Shown piece by piece: positions 9,709-17,063 of a stretch of DNA of 64,000 nucleotides. Source of the stretch: Streptomyces sp. H39-S7 (lineage in GTDB: Bacteria; Actinomycetota; Actinomycetes; Streptomycetales; Streptomycetaceae). The stretch's first letter is position 1. Every line of letters starts with the position of its first letter. The position numbers were made by a program, and so were the translations under genes. The notes beneath the pieces were generated by a model, which did not search any database, had not been told where the DNA came from, and saw nothing but the letters and a program-made list of their open reading frames with translations. The stretch is from the NCBI RefSeq assembly GCF_027158205.1, contig NZ_JAPVLU010000004.1, positions 22,859 through 86,858 of the forward strand, written 5' to 3'.

Positions 9709-9773
9709 GGGGTCCGAAATCGTATATTTACGAGCCTGGCGGCTCACAAATACACGGCAGCATTTCGGACCCC
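9709..9773. repeat. 65-bp AT-containing inverted repeat between wall-polymer genes
   Basis: Outer arms GGGGTCCGAAAT (9709-9720) and ATTTCGGACCCC (9762-9773) are perfect complements. Inside, CGTATATTT pairs with AAATACACG with one mismatch and GAGCC pairs with GGCTC around a TGGC loop. The hairpin separates a minus-strand methyltransferase gene from the downstream TagF-like gene, so it could be a terminator or attenuator. Its AT-rich core is unusual for this chromosome. Confidence 0.7.
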
Positions 9774-9892
9774 TACGGCTGCGAGCCCGTCCCCTCCGTT
9801 CGCCCTGCCTGTACGACCCGGCGAAACGATGGGATGACCTAGGGTAGCCGCTCGATCGCCCAACGTAGTCGCCTGTAAAGCGGTGTTGCCTG

Positions 9893-10825
9893 TCAGCCGC
9901 GGCGCAGTGCCTTCGTGATGAACGGCGGCAGGACGTTCACCGCGAACCGCCGCAGCGGGGAGCGGCGGCGCTTCGCCGGGGCGGGTGCCGCGGGCGGCGC
10001 CGGGGCCGGGGTCTCCACCTCGGCCGGGAGGGCGGCGGCAGCCTCGTGGCGGGAGACCGGCTGGGGCGGCAGGGACGCCTTGCGGCCGCTGATGCGGATC
10101 AGCGGTTCGCCCGCGACGGTCTGCACCTCGTGCCAGAGGTCCTCGCGCGCCTCCAGCCAGGTCAGCAGCTCGGCGCGCACGGCTGCCGGGTCGCCCCAGG
10201 TGCCGTAGAGCTTGCGGTCGGTGATGCAGATGACGTGCAGTCCGCCGGTGGTCACGGCCTGCCAGGCCGCGGCGGCGACGCCGGGGCAGTGCTCGGCGCG
10301 GAAGTCGTCGAGGACGACCACGCCGTGCGCCTTGAGCAGGTCGCGGGCGTCGGTGATGTCCGCGTGGACGTGCTCGTAGAGGTGCGAGGCGTCGATGTGG
10401 ACGAACCGGCAGCTGTCGGCGGTGACATGGTCGGGCACCACCGAGGACAGGCCCTGGACGACCGTCGGCAGCTCGTCGTGGAAGGAGAGGTAGTTCGCCT
10501 CGAACGCCCGCCGGGTGAGCGTGGAGTACGACCTGGCCATCTCGGCGCTGTTGGCGGTGTCCTCGGCGGGCGCGTCGAACAGGTCGCAGACCGTGAAGCG
10601 TTCGTTCTCGCGTCGGTAGGAGCCCGTGAAGATGGCGCTCTTGCCCATGTACACCCCCACTTCGAGCAGGTCGCCGGGCTCGGTGAGCGTCTGCTGCCGG
10701 CTGAGGAGCCAGTCGAAGAGCAGCTGGTCGGCCGGGAAGAACCAGCCCTTCACCTCGGCCAGTGCGGTGGGGGCGGGGAGTACCTCCACCGGTTCGGTGG
10801 GGGCGGGGAGTTGCTCGACGGTCAT
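9893..10825 (-). CDS. Class I SAM methyltransferase-like protein (Methyltransf_24 type)
   Basis: A 310-residue protein. The core is at about residues 30-230: LLEVGVYMGKSAIFTGSY is a motif I variant, FTVCDLFDAPAE the acidic strand, and VHIDASHLYEHVHADITDARDLL plus VVVLDDF are typical of the Methyltransf_24 group that modifies glycans and macrolides. The C-terminal ~70 residues are Pro/Ala-rich and end in a basic segment (KRRRSPLRRFAVNVLPP). It starts 13 bp after the stop of the GT2/TagF gene at 10839 and is almost certainly co-transcribed with it, which points to a wall-glycopolymer substrate. ATG at 10825 is preceded by CGGAA. Confidence 0.85.
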   Translation of the reverse strand: MTVEQLPAPTEPVEVLPAPTALAEVKGWFFPADQLLFDWLLSRQQTLTEPGDLLEVGVYMGKSAIFTGSYRRENERFTVCDLFDAPAEDTANSAEMARSYSTLTRRAFEANYLSFHDELPTVVQGLSSVVPDHVTADSCRFVHIDASHLYEHVHADITDARDLLKAHGVVVLDDFRAEHCPGVAAAAWQAVTTGGLHVICITDRKLYGTWGDPAAVRAELLTWLEAREDLWHEVQTVAGEPLIRISGRKASLPPQPVSRHEAAAALPAEVETPAPAPPAAPAPAKRRRSPLRRFAVNVLPPFITKALRRG

Positions 10826-10838
10826 GGGGGTGTTCCGT

Positions 10839-13109
10839 TCAGCTGGGCGTGAGTGAGGGGGAGAGGGTTCCGGTGTGCGGGCGGCCGGACAGCGCGCGCC
10901 CCTGGCCGGGGGCGGACACCGGGCGGCGGTCCTGGGGCGGGATCACCGACGGCAGGGTGTCCCCGCGGTTCTCCAGGAAGAGCCGGCGGACGACGCGCTC
11001 GGCGGCGTATCCGTCGTCGTACGGGCAGAAGCGTTCGCGGAACGCGGCGCGCAGCTGGGCCGAGCGGGGCCCGCGCCAGGCGTCGGTCGCGAGGATGTCG
11101 ATCAACTCGTCCTCGCTGCGCGCGAGGAGGCCGGGCGGGTGCGCGGTGATGTCGAAGTAGGCTCCGCGCGAGGCACGGTAGACCTCCCAGTCCTCGGCGT
11201 GGATGACGATGGGCCGGTCGAGGTTGGCGTAGTCGAACATCAGCGACGAATAGTCGGTCAGCAGTACGTCCGAGGCCAGGCAGAGCCGCTCGACGGACGG
11301 GTGCCGGGACACATCGAGGAAGGCCGACTGTCCGGCAGCGTGCTGGGCGCCGGTGTCGTAGAGGTGATGTGTGCGCATCAGGACCGTGAATCCGGGGCCA
11401 AGTTCGCGGGCGATCCGCTCCACGTCGAGGTCGGCGTGGAAGCCGGCGCGGTAGTCGCGGTGGGTGGGGGCGTAGAGCACGGCCGTGGAGTCGCGGGGGA
11501 TGCCCAGTTCGGCGCGGACGCGCAGCACGTCGTCGGGGGTGGCCCGCAGGTAGATGTCGTTGCGGGGCTGGCCGTACTCCAGGGTGGTGAAGCCGGACGG
11601 GTAGGCGCGCTCCCAGGTGAGGCTGGAGTGGCGGCTGGAGGACAGGTTGTAGTCCCAGAGGTCCGCCTGGGCGAGGACGTGGGCGAAGTCCGTGGCCTTG
11701 GCGGCCGCAGGGAACTCCCGGAGGTCCAGGCCCATGTGCTTGAGCGGGGTGCCGTGGTGGGTCTGGAGGGTGAGCTGGCCGGCGCGCTTGGCGTAGCGGG
11801 GGTGCAGGTCGTCGTTGGTGACGAGGTACTTGGCGCGCGCCATCGCCGTCCAGTACGCGGCCGAGCCCGGCTGCAGGCGGTGTACCCCCGGCGGCAGGGT
11901 GGGGGCGTGTTCGGGGGTGGTGACCCAGGCGGTGCGGATGTGTGGCGCCAGCTCGCGCAGCCGGGCCTCGATGGCGGCCGGGTTGCAGACGTAGCCGCGG
12001 TTGTCGTACGCGGAGAAGACCGCCAGTTCCTGGTCGAGGGCGCGGCGCCGCTGCAGGCGGTAGTGCAGCCGCAGTGCCGCCTCGCGGATCCGGCCGTACC
12101 GCGCGGTGAGCCGGGCCTGCGCCCGCAGCCGGGTGCGGTGGACGCCGCCGAGCGCCTGGAAGGAGCGGCGGGCCCCGAGGCGCACCAGGGCGTGGCGCAG
12201 CCCCGCCTGGCTGAACGGGGTGACGCTGAAGGCCGGCGGGCGGTGCCGGCGGTAGTAGGCGCGGCATCGTGCGAAGTAGTCGGCGCGTGACGAACGCGGC
12301 AGCCGGTCGGGGGAGTTGTAGACGGTGGTGAGGTGGTCGAGCATCCGCCGGAAGAGGGCCGGGCGCCAGTGCTCCAGCCGGGGGTTGCCGTCGAGGAAGG
12401 CGAAGACCCGGTCGTACTGCTTGAAGATGTCGAAGTGCCGGCGGCTGGTGGTGCCGAGGACGGTGCCCCGGCGGCGCTGCCGGTAGCGGACGCACACCTG
12501 GTCCAGGACGGCGACGCTGCCGGCGGCCAGCAGCGCCGGATACGTCCAGGCGGTTGCCTCGTAGTAGCCGGCGGGGAAGGTGAGGGCCGCCCGCTCGGTG
12601 AACTCCCGGCTGTAGGCCTTGTTCCAGACGACGGTGAGGAGGTCGAGCAGCTCGGGGCGGTCGCCGAGGGTGAAGGTCTCGGGACCGTGCTGCCCCAGGT
12701 GCCCGGCGAGCCGGTTGCGCCGGGCCTCGCCGTGCCAGTAGGTGCGCTCGTAGTCGAAGACGAGGAGGTCGGGACCGCCGGTCTCCTTGAGGCGGTCCGC
12801 GACCGCCAGCAGGGCGCCGGGGGCGAGGGTGTCGTCACCGTCGAGGAAGAGCAGGTAGTCGCCGGTGGCGCGGAACAGCCCGGCGTTGCGGGCGTGGCCG
12901 GGGCCGACGTTCTCGGGGAGGTGGAGGGCGGTGATCCGGCGGTCGCGGTCGGCGAACTCGTCGATGATCTCGCCGCAGCCGTCCGGCGAGCCGTCGTCCA
13001 CCACGATCAGCTCGAAGTCGGTGAAGGACTGGGTCGTTACGGATTCCAGGCAGGCGTGCAGATAGGCCTGAACCTTGTAGGCGGGCACGATGACGCTGAA
13101 CCGGGGCAA
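10839..13109 (-). CDS. Bifunctional GT2 glycosyltransferase / CDP-glycerol glycerophosphotransferase, 756 aa
   Basis: The N-terminal GT2 domain (residues 1 to about 230) shows FSVIVPAYKVQAYLHACLES, IVVDDGSPDGCGEI and YLLFLDGDDTLAPGAL. The C-terminal transferase domain (about 370-740) shows YLVTNDDLHPRYAKR, LQTHHGTPLKHMGLDL, YGQPRNDIYL, VLYAPTHRDYRAG and VLLTDYSSLMFDYANL, the CDP-glycerol/CDP-ribitol transferase signature. The protein has the standard two-domain length, unlike its 1173-residue neighbour. It probably builds or primes a poly(polyol phosphate) or glycosylphosphate wall polymer on the cytoplasmic membrane face. The start is TTG at 13109; the ATG at 13116 is out of frame. It forms an operon with the methyltransferase at 9893. 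Confidence 0.9.
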   Translation of the reverse strand: MPRFSVIVPAYKVQAYLHACLESVTTQSFTDFELIVVDDGSPDGCGEIIDEFADRDRRITALHLPENVGPGHARNAGLFRATGDYLLFLDGDDTLAPGALLAVADRLKETGGPDLLVFDYERTYWHGEARRNRLAGHLGQHGPETFTLGDRPELLDLLTVVWNKAYSREFTERAALTFPAGYYEATAWTYPALLAAGSVAVLDQVCVRYRQRRRGTVLGTTSRRHFDIFKQYDRVFAFLDGNPRLEHWRPALFRRMLDHLTTVYNSPDRLPRSSRADYFARCRAYYRRHRPPAFSVTPFSQAGLRHALVRLGARRSFQALGGVHRTRLRAQARLTARYGRIREAALRLHYRLQRRRALDQELAVFSAYDNRGYVCNPAAIEARLRELAPHIRTAWVTTPEHAPTLPPGVHRLQPGSAAYWTAMARAKYLVTNDDLHPRYAKRAGQLTLQTHHGTPLKHMGLDLREFPAAAKATDFAHVLAQADLWDYNLSSSRHSSLTWERAYPSGFTTLEYGQPRNDIYLRATPDDVLRVRAELGIPRDSTAVLYAPTHRDYRAGFHADLDVERIARELGPGFTVLMRTHHLYDTGAQHAAGQSAFLDVSRHPSVERLCLASDVLLTDYSSLMFDYANLDRPIVIHAEDWEVYRASRGAYFDITAHPPGLLARSEDELIDILATDAWRGPRSAQLRAAFRERFCPYDDGYAAERVVRRLFLENRGDTLPSVIPPQDRRPVSAPGQGRALSGRPHTGTLSPSLTPS

Positions 13110-13126
13110 GGGGCATCCAGGTGTTG

Positions 13127-13155
13127 ACGCGGGCGCTGTGGACGGGCGCCCGCGT
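13127..13155 (-). terminator. Hairpin after the sugar ABC transporter operon
   Basis: A 10-bp perfect GC-rich stem (13127-13136 and 13146-13155) with a 9-nt loop lies downstream of the minus-strand permease gene and just upstream of the TTG start of the next gene. It may end the transporter transcript or act in the leader of the glycosyltransferase. Confidence 0.5.
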
Positions 13156-13276
13156 ACACACGAGGATTGCTCGGTTATCGGATGAACAATGACGTACGCG
13201 GCCTGTGCCCGTTATATGCGGCGCAACGTCGCGGGGAGTGATCTGGTTACGGCTCGTGGAGTGTGCTTGATCGCGA

Positions 13277-14128
13277 CTACTTCACGGCGCCGGCCATCAC
13301 CCCCGAGACGAACTGCCGCTGGAAGGCGAAGAACACCACGAGCGGGATGACCATGGACACGAACGCGCCCGGCGCGAGGATGTCGATGTTGCTGCCGAAC
13401 TGCCTGACCTGCTGCTGCAGGGCGACGGTGATCGGCTGCGAGCCGCTGTCGGCGAAGATCAGCGCCACCAGCATGTCGTTCCACACCCAGAGGAACTGGA
13501 AGATCCCGAGCGACGCGATGGCGGGGCCGCCCAGCGGCATGATCACGGTGGTGAAGAGCCGCAGCTCGCCGGCTCCGTCCAGCCGCGCCGCCTCCAGCAG
13601 TTCGCGAGGGATCTCGGCGAAGAAGTTCCGCAGCAGGAAGATCGCGAACGGCAGGCCGAAGGCGGTGTGGAAGAGGACGACGCCGGTGATGTCGCCGAAG
13701 ATGCCGATCTTCCCGAAGAGCTGGGCGACCGGGATCAGCGCCACCTGGACCGGGACCACCAGCAGGCCCACCACGGCCAGGAACCACCAGTCGCGGCCGC
13801 GGAAGTCCATCCACGCGAAGGCGTAGCCGGCCAGTGAGCCGATGACGACGACGAGCAGGGTGGTGGGGACGGTGATCAGGATGGTGTTGAGCAGCGAGTT
13901 GACGACGGTGTCGTTGCTGAGCAGCGACTTGTAGTTGGAGACGGTGAGCTCGGAGGGGGCGCTGAACACCTTCCACCAGCCGGACGCCGCGATGTCCGTG
14001 GGGTCGCGCAGGGAGGACAGCAGCAGGCCGATGGTCGGCAGCAGCCAGAAGAGCGCGACCACGATGAGGAAGACGCGCACCGCGCCCCCGCTGACCCAGG
14101 AGGCGAGTTTCGCCGCGATCGCGCTCAT
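13277..14128 (-). CDS. Carbohydrate ABC transporter permease (MalG-like)
   Basis: A 283-residue inner-membrane permease with six predicted helices. The ATPase-docking EAA loop is visible near residue 190 (EIPRELLEAARLDGAGELRLFTTVIMPLGGPA). It moves an unknown sugar with the partner permease and lipoprotein encoded upstream. The ATG at 14128 overlaps the partner's stop codon by 4 bp (ATGA), which fixes the start and indicates translational coupling. No ATPase gene is nearby; Streptomyces CUT1 importers commonly share the MsiK ATPase encoded elsewhere, and I infer that here. Confidence 0.92.
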   Translation of the reverse strand: MSAIAAKLASWVSGGAVRVFLIVVALFWLLPTIGLLLSSLRDPTDIAASGWWKVFSAPSELTVSNYKSLLSNDTVVNSLLNTILITVPTTLLVVVIGSLAGYAFAWMDFRGRDWWFLAVVGLLVVPVQVALIPVAQLFGKIGIFGDITGVVLFHTAFGLPFAIFLLRNFFAEIPRELLEAARLDGAGELRLFTTVIMPLGGPAIASLGIFQFLWVWNDMLVALIFADSGSQPITVALQQQVRQFGSNIDILAPGAFVSMVIPLVVFFAFQRQFVSGVMAGAVK

Positions 14129-15477
14129 CGTCGTGCCTCTCTGCGCAGCCGCCGGATATTGAAGATCATCACGGGCAGGACGAGCAGCAGCAGGAGGACG
14201 CCGATCGCACTGCCGACGCCCTGGTCGTTGCCGCCGCCGAAGGACTTCAGGTAGAGCTGCAGGGCGAGCACGTTGGCGTCGTTCTGCGAGGCGCCGGGGG
14301 CGATGATGTAGACCAGGTCGAAGATCTTCAGCACGTTGATCATCAGCGTGATGAGGACCACCACCAGCACGGGCGCCAGCAGCGGCACGGTGATCTTCCG
14401 GAACACCTGCCACTCGTTCGCGCCGTCCACCCGTGCCTGCTCCAGCAGTTCACGCGGCACGCCCGCCAGGCCCGCCGCGATGAGCACCATCGCGAAGCCC
14501 GCCCACATCCAGATGTACGAGACGATGATCGACGGTGTGACCAGGCTCGGACCGAGCCAGTCCACCCCGTTGTACTGGGTGGCGAAGTTGGACGAGGGCA
14601 GCCGCAGACTGGCGCCGGCCGCCGAGGCCGGCAGCGCGAACGTGCCGTCGTCGCCGGACTTCGCCGACGCGACGACCTTCCCGTCCTTGACCGCCTCGAC
14701 CTTGACGCCGGGCAGCGCCTTCTCACCGGCGTCGATCTCGCCGGCCTTCCCGCCCCCACCGGGCTTGAAGTCCAGCCACACGGTGCCCGAGACCCCGCCG
14801 TCCGCCGCGGGAGCGGCCGCCTTCGCGTCGTGCGCACCGCCCGGGATCTTGTTCTGCGGGATCCCGATCAGCGGCAGCGCCGCCGGTGTGCCCGGCTGCG
14901 CCGGCGCCTTGCTGGTGAACGAGCCGCCCGCCGTCGGCGCCAGATCCGCGTTCGGGCGCGGTCTGGCACCCGGATAGGCGGACGCCTCGGCGAACGTGTC
15001 GTGGATCCCGACCACGACGGCGTTGGCGACACCGCGGTCCGGGTCGTTCTCGTACACCAGCCGGAAGATGATCCCCGCGGCCAGCATTGAGATCGCCATC
15101 GGCATGAAGACGACGAGCTTGAAGGCCGTGCCCCAGGAGACCCGCTCGGTCAGCACCGCGAAGATCAGGCCCAGCACGGTGGCCACCACCGGGGCGACGA
15201 TCACCCAGATCGCGTTGTTCTTGACGGCCGTCAGGTTGGCGTGGTCGGTGAAGACCTCGCCGAAGTTCTTCAGGCCGACGAACGCGGAGTTGTCCGCGTC
15301 GAAGAAGCTGCGCTGGACGGTGTACCCGATCGGGTACACCACCAGCGCGCCCAGCAGCAGCAGCGCGGGCAGCAGGAAGGCCATCGCCACTGCGGGGCGG
15401 GTGCCCAGCAGGCTCTTGCGTTTCACGGGGGGTGGGCCGGCCGCGGCCGCGCCCCCCGTGGTCACCGTGGAGGCCAC
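14125..15477 (-). CDS. Carbohydrate ABC transporter permease (MalF-like) with a large extracytoplasmic insertion
   Basis: A 450-residue permease. Helix 1 (AMAFLLPALLLLGALVVYP) and the C-terminal half with its EAA loop (GVPRELLEQARVDGANEWQVFRKITVPLL) are typical CUT1 MalF features. Between about residues 145 and 290 lies extra sequence with a Pro/Ala-rich stretch and a small beta domain (VSGTVWLDFKPGGGG... LPGVKVEAVKDGKVVASAKSGDDGTF) resembling SdrD B/carboxypeptidase-regulatory-like folds. By topology this loop lies outside the membrane, where it could contact the binding protein. The GTG at 15477 lies 7 nt after the binding-protein stop. Confidence 0.9.
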   Translation of the reverse strand: MASTVTTGGAAAAGPPPVKRKSLLGTRPAVAMAFLLPALLLLGALVVYPIGYTVQRSFFDADNSAFVGLKNFGEVFTDHANLTAVKNNAIWVIVAPVVATVLGLIFAVLTERVSWGTAFKLVVFMPMAISMLAAGIIFRLVYENDPDRGVANAVVVGIHDTFAEASAYPGARPRPNADLAPTAGGSFTSKAPAQPGTPAALPLIGIPQNKIPGGAHDAKAAAPAADGGVSGTVWLDFKPGGGGKAGEIDAGEKALPGVKVEAVKDGKVVASAKSGDDGTFALPASAAGASLRLPSSNFATQYNGVDWLGPSLVTPSIIVSYIWMWAGFAMVLIAAGLAGVPRELLEQARVDGANEWQVFRKITVPLLAPVLVVVLITLMINVLKIFDLVYIIAPGASQNDANVLALQLYLKSFGGGNDQGVGSAIGVLLLLLVLPVMIFNIRRLRREARR

Positions 15478-15484
15478 CGGCGCC

Positions 15485-16867
15485 TCAGTTCTTGTACGCC
15501 TTGGCGGCGTCCGCTTCGAGTTTGGCCTGGGCGCCCGCCACGTCGGTGGGCTTCACCAGGAAGTCCTGCAGGTCCTTCCACTCGCCCTCGCCCTTGGTGC
15601 CGCCGAAGGCGGCGGGCGCCTGGTCGGACATGTCGAAGCGGAAGTCGTCGCCCGCCGAGATCAGCGCCTGCGCGATCTTCCGGGAGACCTCGTCCGGGTA
15701 GGCCGACACGTCCAGCGACTTGTTCGGCGAAACGTAGCCGCCGGACGACGCCCACACCTTCGCCGCGTCGGTCGAGGCCAGGAAGGTCAGCAGCGCCTGG
15801 GCGCCCTTGCCGTCCTTCAGGACCACCGCGACGTCACCACCGCTGACCACCGGCGCCTTGCCGCTGCCGACGGCCGGGAAGGGGAACACCTTGGCGTCGG
15901 TGCCGACCTTCGCCTTGGTGCTGGAAGAGATCACCGCGGCCGAGAAGTCGCCCTCGTAGACCATCGCGGCGCCGGGCGGGGTGCCGGTGAACGTCTGGGA
16001 GATCGACTTCGGGAAGTCGGTCTGCAGGGCGCCGGTCGGGCCGCCCGCGACCAGGTCCTTCTTGCCGAAGAGCCCGGCGAGCGTGGTCAGCGCGTCCTTG
16101 ACGGACGGGTCGGTCCACTTGATCTTGTGCTGGGCGAGCTGGTCGTACTTCTCGGGGCCCGCCTGGCTCAGGTAGACGTTCTCGAACCAGTCGGTCAGCG
16201 TCCAGCCGTCCGCGCCGCCGACCGATACCGGGGGCGTGCCCGACTCGAAGATGGTCTCCGCGGCCTTGAGGAACTCGTCCCAGGTCTTCGGCTCGGCGAC
16301 GCCCGCCTGCTGGAAGGCCGCCGTGTTGTACCAGACCAGCGACTTGTTGGCGGCCTTGGCGTAGACCCCGTACTGCTTGTCCTTGTAGGCGCCGAGGTCC
16401 TGCCAGCCCTTCGAGAAGTTCTTCGTCAGCTGAGCCTGGGCCTCGGGGCCGATCGGCTTGATCCAGCCCTTGTCCGCGAACTGGTGCAGCACGCCGACCT
16501 GCGGCAGGAACGCCACGTCCGGCGGCGCCCCGCCCTGGATCTTCGTCCCCAGGAAGGTGGAGGTGCTGTCCCCGGTCGGGACGAACGTGACCGTCGCGCC
16601 GGTGCGCTTCTGGAACTCGTCCAGCACCTTCCGGAAGTTCTTCTGCTCGGCGCCGGTCCACACCGCGGCCACCTCGAGCTTCTGGCCCTTGAGATCCGGC
16701 AGCTGGAGCCCCGGCGACGACGCCGACGGAGCGCCGGACGACGGCCCGGCCTCCTTCTTGTCGTCACTGCCGCAGCCGGCCGCGGTGAGCGCCAGTGCGG
16801 CGGCCGCAACGACGGCCAGCGCGGTTCGTGCCTGGTGGTTGTGCGCGCGCGTGCTGAATGTACGCAT
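15485..16867 (-). CDS. Extracellular sugar-binding lipoprotein of the ABC importer
   Basis: A 460-residue solute-binding protein. A basic N-terminus and hydrophobic stretch end in the lipobox LTAAGC near residue 33, so the mature protein is lipid-anchored outside the membrane. The mature part has the family 1 binding-protein pattern (VAAVWTGAEQKNFRKVLDEFQKRTGATVTFVPTGD; WDEFLKAAETI; CUT1-type trap). It is the first gene of the importer operon (binding protein, MalF, MalG). The sugar cannot be told and no glycoside hydrolase is adjacent. The 140-bp upstream region is where a regulator site would be expected, but I could not identify one with confidence. Confidence 0.92.
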   Translation of the reverse strand: MRTFSTRAHNHQARTALAVVAAAALALTAAGCGSDDKKEAGPSSGAPSASSPGLQLPDLKGQKLEVAAVWTGAEQKNFRKVLDEFQKRTGATVTFVPTGDSTSTFLGTKIQGGAPPDVAFLPQVGVLHQFADKGWIKPIGPEAQAQLTKNFSKGWQDLGAYKDKQYGVYAKAANKSLVWYNTAAFQQAGVAEPKTWDEFLKAAETIFESGTPPVSVGGADGWTLTDWFENVYLSQAGPEKYDQLAQHKIKWTDPSVKDALTTLAGLFGKKDLVAGGPTGALQTDFPKSISQTFTGTPPGAAMVYEGDFSAAVISSSTKAKVGTDAKVFPFPAVGSGKAPVVSGGDVAVVLKDGKGAQALLTFLASTDAAKVWASSGGYVSPNKSLDVSAYPDEVSRKIAQALISAGDDFRFDMSDQAPAAFGGTKGEGEWKDLQDFLVKPTDVAGAQAKLEADAAKAYKN

Positions 16868-17007
16868 CTGCTCATCCCCTCGGTCCGGTCCGTCTGTCCT
16901 ACGCCCGCGCGGAACGGCGACGCAAGGGCATGGGCGGGGTATAGGGGTTGATCGTGACCTTGACGTGATGCGGCGTCAGAGGGGTTTGAAAACGCGAAAA
17001 CTGGGCC

Positions 17008-17043
17008 CCCGCGCGAACCGGCTCAGCCCGCGGTTCGCGCGGG
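17008..17043 (-). terminator. Terminator after the FHA/FtsK gene
   Basis: A 13-bp perfect stem (17008-17020 and 17031-17043) with a 10-nt loop sits 21 bp beyond the stop of the minus-strand FHA/FtsK gene. Confidence 0.75.
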
Positions 17044-17063
17044 CGCCGGCGGTCGCGCATCCG

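Noticed and set aside
6104..9847. 1247-codon plus-strand open frame opposite the TagF-like gene
   Set aside because: Low-complexity Gly/Arg/Val translation with no motif; the minus-strand gene is clearly real.
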